64,000 nucleotides of DNA from Pseudomonas asturiensis (lineage in GTDB: Bacteria > Pseudomonadota > Gammaproteobacteria > Pseudomonadales > Pseudomonadaceae): positions 93,410-157,409 of the forward strand of contig NZ_FRDA01000014.1 of NCBI RefSeq assembly GCF_900143095.1. The letters run 5' to 3'. Under the pieces are notes generated by a model. That model saw nothing but the letters and a program-made list of their open reading frames with translations, was not told the origin of the DNA and did no database searches. This document shows, one piece after another, positions 19,105 through 26,821 of the stretch. How positions within the stretch are numbered: the first letter of the stretch is position 1; the number at the start of each line of letters is the position of its first letter. The position numbers and the translations under genes were made by a program.

Positions 19105-19115
19105 GTGAAGGTCAA

Positions 19116-19436
19116 TCAGTCCCCGTGCCCAAGCGACCGATACCACTCGGCGTAAGGCGTGTTGTCCACCTTGTGCCTGTTCAGGTCAGGCGCGCCATCG
19201 GTCCACCAGACCGGACCGCGCTCGCCGAGCGCCACTTTGGCCGCATCGACAGCTGCCCTGGCCTGTTTGATCAGCGGCGGTTTACCTGAGGCTTTCGAGG
19301 TCTTTACTGCCCGTCGTGCTGTCATGAGCTCATTGACCAGCCGTTGGCGTTCGTCCTCGTCGAGCGCAGGATTGGAGCAGCGCCACAGCTGTCCTTTGAC
19401 CACGAAGTAGCGCCCGTCAGGCGTTGTTGGGTTCAT
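19116..19436 (-). CDS. Conserved hypothetical protein, 106 residues
   Basis: Small, highly charged cytoplasmic protein with a lysine/alanine-rich helical middle (residues about 25-70) and a C-terminal stretch (WWTDGAPDLNRHK) that looks conserved. I recognise no enzymatic motif. Its start codon overlaps the stop of the 19433-19675 gene by 4 bases (ATGA), indicating translational coupling. It converges with the DUF1349 gene, whose stop is only 11 bases away. Confidence 0.75.
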   Translation of the reverse strand: MNPTTPDGRYFVVKGQLWRCSNPALDEDERQRLVNELMTARRAVKTSKASGKPPLIKQARAAVDAAKVALGERGPVWWTDGAPDLNRHKVDNTPYAEWYRSLGHGD

Positions 19437-19675
19437 GGGGTGAATGTGTGTTTGTCGACATCGATGTGCGTCAGCCCCAGCAACCCGGCCTTGGCCAGCA
19501 CCTCGTCCGGCGTCGCGTCGGCGTTGGGCATCATCAGGCTGTTTTCCGCATCGCCGAAATGCAGTTCGAGCAGGTGGATGGCGGCTTCGTGAGTGTGCAG
19601 TTCGGGTTGGTCGAGTTCCAGGGTGTGGGTGCGCGGCTCGTCCTTGAACAGGTAATCAAGCAGGTAAACTGGCAT
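19433..19675 (-). CDS. Small conserved hypothetical protein, 80 residues
   Basis: 80-residue acidic protein (MPVYLLDYLFKDEPRTH onward) with repeated His/Glu pairs in QPELHTHEAAIHLLELHF, which could bind a metal, though this is conjecture. The internal start at 19675 is preferred to 19693 because the MPVYLL sequence looks like a natural N-terminus. It is first in a two-gene unit and is coupled to the next gene by an ATGA overlap. No function is assignable. Confidence 0.65.
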   Translation of the reverse strand: MPVYLLDYLFKDEPRTHTLELDQPELHTHEAAIHLLELHFGDAENSLMMPNADATPDEVLAKAGLLGLTHIDVDKHTFTP

Positions 19676-19875
19676 GGCTGGGCCTCGGGTCAAGAAACGA
19701 CGATTGATTATCCTGACTGGCGGGCCTGTCTGTAGTTCAGTTGAATGGCTGGGCCGGTTTGTCTGAATCAGCGATATGCCTCGGCCTCAGACTGTCGTTA
19801 CACTTCCCGTAGAACCTTGCATCATCAGAGACTTGCTCATCCCCCCGATGTGGCCGACGGACCGAGAGACATTGA

Positions 19876-20850
19876 ATGCCTTACGAACTGGATAACCGAC
19901 TGGTGATTGGCGTGGCTTCCAGCGCCGTTTTTGATCTGCGTGAATCGGACGCAGTGTTCAAGCGTCAGGGCGAGGAGGAGTACCGTACGTTCCAGGAGCA
20001 GAACCTCAACAGTCCGCTCTCCAAGGGCATTGCGTATCCATTCATCAAACGCCTGCTCTCCCTCAATGACCTTGCCGAACCCGATGACCCGCTGGTCGAA
20101 GTGGTCCTGCTTTCCAGAAACGACCCCGATACCGGTCTGCGCGTGATGAAGACCATCGAGCATTACGGCCTGCCCATGACTCGCGCAATCTTCATGCAGG
20201 GCAAATCCCCCTACGAATACATACCGGCACTGAACATCGCGCTGTTTCTGTCGGGTAACAAAGCCGATGTGGAGTCCGCCATCAAGGCCGGGCATCCGGC
20301 GGGGCAGGTGCTGGATTCCGAATTCGATGATGATGAGGACGACAAGACCCTGCGCATCGCATTCGACTTCGACGGCGTGCTGGCCGGCGATGAGTCGGAA
20401 ACCGTCATGCAGGCCTCGGGCCTGAACGAGTTTCATGCCCATGAAGTGAAAAACGTGATGCAGCCGCATCACCCCGGCCCGCTGAAAGAGTTCATGGTGC
20501 GAATGTCGAAGATTCAGTCGGTGGAAGAGCAGCACAAGAAAAACAACCCGGATTACCAGAACCGGATTCGTGTCTCCATCGTCACGGCCCGCAACGCGCC
20601 GTCCCATGAGCGTGCGCTCAACACCCTGAAAAGCTGGGGCGTAATGGCCAACGATGCGTTCTTCCTCGGCGGCATCGAGAAAGCCAAGGTCCTGGCCGTG
20701 CTCAAGCCCCATATCTTTTTCGACGACCAGTCCGGGCACTTGAAGTCTGCAAGCGCCGTCGCACCGTCGGTTCACATACCGTTCGGTGTGACCAATCAGC
20801 AGGCGATCGAGCCGCCTGTTCATCAGGTGGGCGAGGTATTAGCCGAGTGA
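19876..20850 (+). CDS. Cytosolic 5'-nucleotidase (NT5C1 family)
   Basis: 324-residue protein of the 5'-nucleotidase family PF06189. It carries a HAD-like phosphatase core with the FDFDGVLAGDESE nucleophile motif and a later DDQSGHL acidic motif, preceded by the family-specific SSAVFDLRESD N-terminal region. It dephosphorylates nucleoside monophosphates in the cytoplasm. The last 20 codons (FGVTNQQA...) recur in degenerate form at about 21617-21690, after an intervening accessory segment, so the 3' end marks an insertion boundary. Confidence 0.9.
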   Translation: MPYELDNRLVIGVASSAVFDLRESDAVFKRQGEEEYRTFQEQNLNSPLSKGIAYPFIKRLLSLNDLAEPDDPLVEVVLLSRNDPDTGLRVMKTIEHYGLPMTRAIFMQGKSPYEYIPALNIALFLSGNKADVESAIKAGHPAGQVLDSEFDDDEDDKTLRIAFDFDGVLAGDESETVMQASGLNEFHAHEVKNVMQPHHPGPLKEFMVRMSKIQSVEEQHKKNNPDYQNRIRVSIVTARNAPSHERALNTLKSWGVMANDAFFLGGIEKAKVLAVLKPHIFFDDQSGHLKSASAVAPSVHIPFGVTNQQAIEPPVHQVGEVLAE

Positions 20851-21017
20851 TTATGTAATGTCACAGGGTGCTGTTTATAGCTTGTGAAATCAAAAGAGAG
20901 AGGACCCTATTTCAAGTAGGAATATTCTGATTTTTGAGTTTTGAAGATTTCATCGCGGCTGAAACAAGACGGGCTGGCGTATGCTGATGCAATGATCGTT
21001 GCTCTTGTGATGAGCCG

Positions 21018-21148
21018 ATGTTGAATGGGAAAAATGAGGTGAGCTTGACGGTAGGCAAGCTTGCTGCCTATGCATAGGCAGTGTGAAGTGGCTGCGTTGT
21101 ATTGTTATGAAGGTGAATGTGGGCTCTCTGCAGATGATGTGCTGTTGG
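21018..21148 (+). pseudogene. Frameshifted fragment of a SoxR/MerR-type regulator
   Basis: From ATG 21018 the frame reads MLNGKNEVSLTVGKLAAYA and stops. One frame over, from about 21073, it reads HRQCEVAALYCYEGECGLS. Joined, they follow the start of SoxR-like MerR proteins (xLTVGKxAA-RSGVAVSALHFYE-GLxS), with the break at the TATGCATAG palindrome. The remaining MerR domain and effector region are absent. This is read by eye over about 40 codons, so it could be chance, but the spacing of TVGK-AA, V-AL-YE and GLS is right for the family. Confidence 0.45.
21064..21081. repeat. 18-bp perfect palindrome with flanking half-sites
   Basis: ctgcctatgcataggcag is self-complementary over all 18 bases. 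Its half-site TAGGCA also occurs at 21052-21057, giving alternating TAGGCA, TGCCTA, TAGGCA elements within 29 bases. It lies about 100 bases before the DUF1493 start and could be an operator, or a by-product of the event that broke the overlapping SoxR-like fragment. Confidence 0.6.
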
Positions 21149-21180
21149 TTGGTCGATGAACAAGACCGGATTTTTTGAAC

Positions 21181-21606
21181 ATGGGCGAAGGTAGGTTGGA
21201 TCGAACAGTGCTGAATTACCTGGTCGAGAAAATATTCTTCTTCGCAGGCTTTGGCCGTAACGCTTTCGAAACGCTAAGTCTTGCCACGCAATTGAGCGAT
21301 GACCTAGGTCTTGATGGCGAGGATGCCAACGATTTGATGGCGGATTTCTTTGAGCGTTTCAATGTGGCTCCGGGCGACTACGATCATTACCGCTACTTCA
21401 AACCGGAAGGCACGGATGTAGGTGTGTTTTTTCGTTCCAGAGAAAGGCGCGCCGGCACACCCATGACGTTAGGGATGTTGTGTGAGGCTGCGAGGATGAA
21501 AGCGTGGGATTGCCAAACGCTTGAAGCGATGAGGTTCAGCTCTGTGCCTGTCTACAGTTGTACGGAGGACATACCTGTCGAGGGGTTCAAGATCAGGACA
21601 AGGTAA
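21181..21606 (+). CDS. DUF1493 family protein
   Basis: 141-residue protein resembling DUF1493, a family with an acyl-carrier-like helical N-terminus. The LSDDLGLDGEDANDLMADFFERFNV stretch (about residues 39-63) has the spacing of an ACP-type helix II, though the usual DS-L phosphopantetheine serine is replaced by Asp/Gly. The start is uncertain: ATG 21181 has no good ribosome site, and a TTG lies two codons upstream. The gene sits alone inside an inserted segment and has no partner nearby; its function is unknown. Confidence 0.7.
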   Translation: MGEGRLDRTVLNYLVEKIFFFAGFGRNAFETLSLATQLSDDLGLDGEDANDLMADFFERFNVAPGDYDHYRYFKPEGTDVGVFFRSRERRAGTPMTLGMLCEAARMKAWDCQTLEAMRFSSVPVYSCTEDIPVEGFKIRTR

Positions 21607-21700
21607 TGCATCACGTCACATCGTTTGGCATCACGAATCAGCAGGCGACTGCGCCCGGTGGAGGTCGATCAGGCGGCTGAGGTCGTGAGGGGGGTGATGG
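21607..21700 (+). pseudogene. Degenerate duplicate of the 5'-nucleotidase 3' end
   Basis: About 75 bases here read FGITNQQAT in one frame and VDQAAEVV in another. They align with FGVTNQQAI and VHQVGEVL at the end of the gene finishing at 20850. The DNA shares aatcagcaggcga exactly and most bases on either side. It is a frameshifted second copy of the gene end, about 840 bases downstream, and brackets the DUF1493 segment. Confidence 0.6.
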
Positions 21701-21721
21701 CGCAGGCGAGCGGCATTCGGC

Positions 21722-22273
21722 TCAGGTCAGCCTGGTCAGGTAAATCGCCGGCACCGATTGCACCAGCCATACGCCGTTGTCTGCCTGAAAGAACCGAACG
21801 CCTGCTTGCCGCATCCCGGGCACATCCACAGCGAGTAACACTGGCTGTCCGTATCGTTTGCCAACGCTCTTTGCCGTTTCGGGATTGTCGGTCAGATGCA
21901 CATGATGCCGACTTCCGGCGATCAGTCCCTGAGCCTCAATCGAGGCCATGAAACGTTCAGCTGTGCCGTGATAGAGAAGGTCGGGCGGCGTCTTTTCGAG
22001 GTGCTGCACCTCGACCTGCCCGGTGCTATGGCCCTGGGCTGCGCGAATGCGTTGGCCGTCGTGCGAGAGCGTAAAACGCTTCTTGTCGTTTGTCTCGACC
22101 ACCTCGCACAGCATCTGACGGTCAAGCGTATGGCCTTGCTTGTTCGCGTTCTGGATCAACAGATCGACTTCGGTCCAGCCATCGCGATCAAGATCGAGGT
22201 CCATGGATTCGGGGGCGTGGCGCAAGACATAACTGAGTAGCTTGCTGATTTCGTCTCGTTGTTTCTTGTTCAA
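21722..22273 (-). CDS. kptA: RNA 2'-phosphotransferase Tpt1/KptA
   Basis: 183 residues, typical for KptA. The N-terminal winged-helix region has the conserved LSYVLRHAPE (Arg-His pair). The catalytic ADP-ribosyltransferase-like domain has LYHGTA, HVHLTDN and VFFRxADN-like motifs (VRFFQADNGVWL). The family transfers an internal 2'-phosphate from RNA to NAD+, forming ADP-ribose 1''-2''-cyclic phosphate. Bacteria lack the tRNA splicing pathway that makes this substrate, so the natural role is uncertain. It is monocistronic, separated from the next minus-strand gene by 38 bases. Confidence 0.92.
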   Translation of the reverse strand: MNKKQRDEISKLLSYVLRHAPESMDLDLDRDGWTEVDLLIQNANKQGHTLDRQMLCEVVETNDKKRFTLSHDGQRIRAAQGHSTGQVEVQHLEKTPPDLLYHGTAERFMASIEAQGLIAGSRHHVHLTDNPETAKSVGKRYGQPVLLAVDVPGMRQAGVRFFQADNGVWLVQSVPAIYLTRLT

Positions 22274-22311
22274 GGAGATACGCCTTTCAATCGGTTGGAG
22301 TCAGTACCGGG

Positions 22312-23076
22312 TTACAGGGTAGGTATGGGTTGCTTGCACACATACCCGGCGAATGTTTTTCGATTTCTCCACTCTTTCCAGTTTGCAATGAACCAGTCGT
22401 GATGAAGGCTTCCGTCCTTTGAGTACATGTCTTTTCCTTGCGCAACATTGAAGAAGAAGACGTGCTCCTCTGACGGGATTGAGCGGATCACTACTTTGAT
22501 CTTTGCATCAGGTCCGTAAGTGTTGGCAAAAAAACGATTGATGTCGTCGACGTAACGCGAATCCACAATCGTGAACGGTTCTCCGTTCGGCGAGTGGACA
22601 TCGATCTCTGACAGCTTTTGCTCCGTCAAATAGCTGGAAACCCCCAGCAGGTTTACATGCGTACCAACGGTTATCCATTCGGTTTGACCTGGCGCGATCG
22701 TGAGGGTGTTGTTTTCGTTGGGGTTCGGGCTGAGCGTGCATCCGCCTTTGCTTGAGCCTTCTCCAACAGATATCCCCGAGCCGTCAGTCACTGACAAGAC
22801 AGAGGACGTCAGTGTGATTTCAGTTTGCCCATAATTTCTGATCTGCAGGCTCAGAGAGGCTTGCTCTCTACCATGACGCATTTCAGGGTGGCGGAAGATC
22901 GGCGTCAAGCGGGCTTGAATAATCGACAGGGGTTCCGGCTTGCCAATCAGGTTTTTAATGGCGTCCCATGCGCCACCCAGGTCGCTCAAAAAAGTAGCTG
23001 TTAACGCTATCGCCGCTGCAAGCGATGCGGCTGTCTTTTTATGTCGTCTGATGAAGTTTTCCACAATTGATCCCAT
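22312..23076 (-). CDS. Hypothetical single-pass membrane protein
   Basis: 254 residues, not recognised. The N-terminus is basic (RRHKK at 10-14) and is followed by one hydrophobic helix (about residues 16-35). The rest is a soluble beta-rich domain (about 50-250) with two cysteines. The middle part (RNYGQTEITLTSSVL and TIAPGQTEWITVG) reads like an immunoglobulin-like or NPF/CARDB-style strand pattern. The positive-inside rule suggests a periplasmic C-terminus. It probably has its own promoter in the 46-base gap to the MscS gene or is transcribed with it. Confidence 0.65.
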   Translation of the reverse strand: MGSIVENFIRRHKKTAASLAAAIALTATFLSDLGGAWDAIKNLIGKPEPLSIIQARLTPIFRHPEMRHGREQASLSLQIRNYGQTEITLTSSVLSVTDGSGISVGEGSSKGGCTLSPNPNENNTLTIAPGQTEWITVGTHVNLLGVSSYLTEQKLSEIDVHSPNGEPFTIVDSRYVDDINRFFANTYGPDAKIKVVIRSIPSEEHVFFFNVAQGKDMYSKDGSLHHDWFIANWKEWRNRKTFAGYVCKQPIPTL

Positions 23077-23122
23077 ACAACATTCGGTGTTTTCGTTGAC
23101 CTGTTGGTTGATGAATACTCGG

Positions 23123-24421
23123 TCATGACAATGTTCCGGCTTGTGGTGAGTCTGCCGCTATCACCTCATTCGCCCCTCGCAAGGCCATGCGCATATCCGC
23201 GCCACTGGGCTGCTGATAAAGGCTCAACCCGAACTCCGGCATTACCGCAATCAAATAATCAAAGATGTCGCCCTGAATCCGTTCGTAATCCACCCACACC
23301 GTGGTGCGGGTGAAGCAGTAGATTTCCAGCGGGATCCCCAGCGAGGTGGCTTCCAGTTGCCTGACCATGCAGGTCATGTCGGGATTGATCCCAACATGGC
23401 TTTTCAGGTAGGCGAGGGCATAGGCGCGGAAGGTGCCGATGTTGGTCATGCGACGGCGGTTGGAGGCGAGTTCGGCGACGTTGCCCTGGGCCTGGTTCCA
23501 GGCGAGCAGTTCGGCCTGTTTGCGGCCGATGTAGTCAGTCAGCAGATGGACCTGCATCAGGCGCTGCTCTTCGTCGTCACGCACGAAACGCACGGCGCTG
23601 GCGTCGATGAACAGGCTGCGTTTGATGCGTCGCCCACCGGATTGCTGCATGCCGCGCCAGTTGCGGAAGGACTCGGACATCAAACGCCAGGTCGGGATGG
23701 AGACGATGGTCTTGTCGAAGTTCTGCACCTTGACGGTGTGCAGGGTGATGTCGACCACATCGCCATCGGCCCCGACCTGTGGCATTTCGATCCAGTCGCC
23801 GACGCGCAGCATGTCGTTGCTGGTCAGTTGCACGCTGGCCACGAAAGACAGCAGCGTGTCTTTGTAGACCAGCAGAATGACCGCCGACATCGCGCCCAGA
23901 CCTGACAGCAGCAACAGCGGCGAACGGTCGATCAGGGTGGCAACGATGATGATCGCGGCAAAGATGTAGAGGATCATCTTTGCCAACTGCACATAGCCCT
24001 TGATCGAGCGGGTGCGAGCGTGTTCGGTGCGGGCGTAGATGTCGAGCAGGGCGTTGAGCAGTGTGCCGATGCTCAGGGTCATGAACAGGATCGTGAACGC
24101 CAGGGCGATGTTGGCGATCACGCCCTTGCCGGTCGCGCTCAGGCCGGGGACCAGGTTCAGGCCGAACTGGATGACCACCGACGGCACGATCTGCGCCAGT
24201 CGGTGGAAGACCTTGTTATGGCGAAAGTCATTGAGCCAGTGCAGGGCAGGCTGACGGCCAAGCATCTTCATGGTGTAGAGAATCAGAAAGCGCGCCACGC
24301 GGCCAAGGACCAGCGCGGCAGTGAGCAGCAGGATCAGCGCCAGGCCGGTACGTACCCAGGGATGCTGATCGAGCATGCCCCAGAGTTCCTGCGTTCTGAG
24401 CCACAGCGATTGAATGTCCAT
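23123..24421 (-). CDS. MscS-family mechanosensitive channel (YbdG-like)
   Basis: 432-residue inner-membrane protein with about five N-terminal hydrophobic helices (residues 17-210), then the MscS beta domain with FVASVQLTSNDMLRVGDWIEMP and GDVVDITLHTVKVQNFDKT. This matches the YbdG subgroup rather than the shorter MscS. Such channels open under membrane tension on hypo-osmotic shock. The gene is divergent from the exported protein at 24653, with a 231-base gap that must hold both promoters. Confidence 0.9.
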   Translation of the reverse strand: MDIQSLWLRTQELWGMLDQHPWVRTGLALILLLTAALVLGRVARFLILYTMKMLGRQPALHWLNDFRHNKVFHRLAQIVPSVVIQFGLNLVPGLSATGKGVIANIALAFTILFMTLSIGTLLNALLDIYARTEHARTRSIKGYVQLAKMILYIFAAIIIVATLIDRSPLLLLSGLGAMSAVILLVYKDTLLSFVASVQLTSNDMLRVGDWIEMPQVGADGDVVDITLHTVKVQNFDKTIVSIPTWRLMSESFRNWRGMQQSGGRRIKRSLFIDASAVRFVRDDEEQRLMQVHLLTDYIGRKQAELLAWNQAQGNVAELASNRRRMTNIGTFRAYALAYLKSHVGINPDMTCMVRQLEATSLGIPLEIYCFTRTTVWVDYERIQGDIFDYLIAVMPEFGLSLYQQPSGADMRMALRGANEVIAADSPQAGTLS

Positions 24422-24652
24422 ACAGCAGAAAATCCTGTGAACGAAGAGGGGGGCGTGATTAAAACATTAACGGCGCGGGTCGGGCAGGGGATCGCAAAGG
24501 GCGAAACATAATCGGTGGAGCCCAATGATAGCCAGAGTGTGGAAGGCGTTAATGAGGTTCGATAGGCCACTACAGCAGCAGGATGCCCTGACAGAACACT
24601 GAACCTGAAAAAACTGCAGTAGACTCGCGGTTCATCAAACAGGGTGTTCACC

Positions 24653-25768
24653 ATGCTGACTTCGATCATTCAACACGTGGGTGCATCGCGTGTTCTGCAG
24701 GCAGCGATGATGCTGTCCGGGCTAATGCTGTCGACGCTGACCCATGCTGCGGATGCGCCGGTGACTTACGGTGAGATGGACGCGGCGGCCTATGATCAGG
24801 CCACGCGCGAACGCTACACGCTGCAGGATTTCTCCGACCGATACCGCGCCACGCTGGACATTGTCGCCAAGGATGATGTGTTCCGCCCCGGAGTCATCAG
24901 CATTTACGACAAGGCCAGCGACCAGGCACTGATCCGGGTGCAGTCCGATGAGCTGGTGCTAGACACCGACGCGAAAACCGGCAAGGTCAAAGCCAATGTT
25001 CACGAGCTGCCGTATGGCGAGCAGAGCGTGTTGATCTATCAGGACTTCAACTTCGATGGCATCAAGGATCTGGCGTTGATGGATGGCCAGAACAGCTGCT
25101 ATCACGGGCCGTCGTTTCAGGTGTTTCTCGGCACGGCAAATGGCTTCACGCACAGCGACTCATTCACCCAACTGGCGCAGGAAAATTGCGGGATGTTCGG
25201 GGTGGATGAGAAAAAGCGTGAAATCAGCACCATGACCAAAAGCGGTTGCTGCTGGCACCAGATGGCCACGTATACCGTGCGCAACGGCGAGCCGCTGCTG
25301 GAAACCGAGACGGTCATCGATCAGACCGGCAACTCGGGCTTGCCCACCGAAACGGTAGGAGTGAACAAGAATGGCAAGATGACCTACACCACCCACATCC
25401 TGTGGGAGGACGATGACCAGCGCGAGATCCTGCTTGCGTTCAAGCTGGCACCGTTGGGCAAGCGCATCGTGATGTTCCGCGCCGCACCGGCTGAACCGGT
25501 CAGCTACGCGGCCATCGACGCGAAGGATCAGGTCGGTCTGGTCTATCCGCAAGCTGAAAACGAGCGGTTTGACTACGATGCTGCAACCCATACGTTGAGT
25601 TTCGTGCGTGGCGACACGACCTGGCGGATTCTGGCCGACGCGAAGGGCGCACCCAACAGCATGCAAGTGGTGATACGGGGCAAGGTCACCCCACTGACGT
25701 TGCTACCCGAACCTGCCCAGGGTTCACTCGACAAGGTGGCACAAGCCTTGAAGGAAAGCGGCGAGTAA
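24653..25768 (+). CDS. Exported protein with an FG-GAP-like calcium loop
   Basis: 371 residues. A long signal peptide ends near LTHAADA. A repeat-type loop, DFNFDGIKDLAL, resembles FG-GAP/XAC2610-type calcium-binding segments. A paired CC (SGCCWHQ) lies near residue 200. The start could be GTG 24644, but ATG 24653 gives the better signal peptide. It is probably periplasmic and its function is unknown. It converges with the LysR gene, with 4 bases between the two stops. Confidence 0.75.
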   Translation: MLTSIIQHVGASRVLQAAMMLSGLMLSTLTHAADAPVTYGEMDAAAYDQATRERYTLQDFSDRYRATLDIVAKDDVFRPGVISIYDKASDQALIRVQSDELVLDTDAKTGKVKANVHELPYGEQSVLIYQDFNFDGIKDLALMDGQNSCYHGPSFQVFLGTANGFTHSDSFTQLAQENCGMFGVDEKKREISTMTKSGCCWHQMATYTVRNGEPLLETETVIDQTGNSGLPTETVGVNKNGKMTYTTHILWEDDDQREILLAFKLAPLGKRIVMFRAAPAEPVSYAAIDAKDQVGLVYPQAENERFDYDAATHTLSFVRGDTTWRILADAKGAPNSMQVVIRGKVTPLTLLPEPAQGSLDKVAQALKESGE

Positions 25769-25772
25769 GACG

Positions 25773-26666
25773 TCAGCCCCGATACCTGATCGCCTCCACA
25801 AACGCCGTGAATGCCGGTGATGCCTGGCGGCGATTGGGGTAGTAAAGGTGAAAGCCTTCGAAATACGGGCTCCAGTCGGCCAACACTTCCTTTAGGCGTC
25901 CGCTGTCCAGATACGGCCTGGCAAGAAAGTCCGGCACGTAGGCCAGGCCAACGCCGTCGAGCGCGGCGTTCATGACGTGGATCATGCTGTTGGAGGTGAA
26001 TTGGCCGTTAACCCGTGTGTTGAGCTTGCGCCCGCCCTTTTCGAATTCCCAGGCATAACAGTTGCCATTGGGTGAGTGGCGGATGTTGATGCAGGTGTGT
26101 TGCGTCAGGTCTTGAGGTATGAGCGGCGCGGCATGTTTCTCGAAGTATTCCGGCGTGCCGACCACGGACAGGCGCCAGTCCGGGCCGAGACGTACGGCAA
26201 TCATGTCCTTGCTGATCGACTCCCCAAGACGTATCCCTGCATCGAAGCGCTCGCTGACGATATTGGTAAAGCCATAGTCGATGCAGACCTCGACCTGAAT
26301 GTCCGGATACTGCGCCAGAAAGCCCGCCAGCATGGGGCGGATAATGTTCTCCGCTGCGTCATCGGAGCAGGTCACCCGAATCGTGCCGGCAGGTTTGTCG
26401 CGCATTTCGCCCAGCACCGCCACTTCTGTGGCGATCTGATCCAGCAGCGGCCCGATGGTGTTCATCAGTTTTTCGCCGGCTTCGGTGGGCGCCACATTGC
26501 GTGTGGTGCGCGCCAGCAAGCGCACGCCCATCCTCTCTTCCAGCCCCCGAATGGTATGGCTCAACGCCGATGCCGTGACGCCAAGTTTTACCGCTGCGCG
26601 GGTAAAACTCTGATCCCGTGCGACGGCAAGGAAGGCTTGCAGATCATTCAGTCTGGGTGTGCTCAT
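25773..26666 (-). CDS. LysR-family transcriptional regulator
   Basis: 297 residues with an N-terminal HTH (FLAVARDQSFTRAAVKLGVTASALSHTI) and a LysR substrate-binding domain (about 90-295) of the CrgA/DmlR-like subgroup. It is divergent from an MFS transporter followed by a secreted hydrolase. The gap contains a palindrome (26681-26701) 15 bases before its start, which suggests autoregulation and control of the divergent pair. Confidence 0.93.
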   Translation of the reverse strand: MSTPRLNDLQAFLAVARDQSFTRAAVKLGVTASALSHTIRGLEERMGVRLLARTTRNVAPTEAGEKLMNTIGPLLDQIATEVAVLGEMRDKPAGTIRVTCSDDAAENIIRPMLAGFLAQYPDIQVEVCIDYGFTNIVSERFDAGIRLGESISKDMIAVRLGPDWRLSVVGTPEYFEKHAAPLIPQDLTQHTCINIRHSPNGNCYAWEFEKGGRKLNTRVNGQFTSNSMIHVMNAALDGVGLAYVPDFLARPYLDSGRLKEVLADWSPYFEGFHLYYPNRRQASPAFTAFVEAIRYRG

Positions 26667-26680
26667 TGCTGAGTTTCTCT

Positions 26681-26701
26681 CACAATCACATGGAAATTGT
26701 G
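26681..26701. promoter_or_regulatory. Palindromic operator between lysR and MFS genes
   Basis: CACAAT and ATTGTG form a perfect 6-bp inverted repeat with a 9-base spacer. It lies 15 bases upstream of the LysR start and 120 bases before the MFS start. Position and dyad form fit a LysR recognition site, although the exact T-N11-A spacing is not met. Confidence 0.5.
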
Positions 26702-26821
26702 GCGTCTAATCATCCTAATCCCTTTGCCCTAACCTGTGCTTCACATTTTTACAGGCGTCAGGTCGGCAGCGCGAATGCCTTGTAGCGACCTGCCGACCTC
26801 GTCCAGACAGGTCAGTGGAGC

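Larger units (their letters stand above)
20851..21180. other. AT-richer accessory intergenic segment
   Basis: 330 bases of lower GC than the flanks, between the 5'-nucleotidase and the DUF1493 gene. It holds a broken SoxR/MerR-like fragment (21018-21148) and two adjoining palindromes, a 10-bp one at 21055-21064 and an 18-bp perfect one at 21064-21081. TAGGCA/TGCCTA half-sites sit at 21052, 21065 and 21075. No promoter is clear. Confidence 0.6.
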
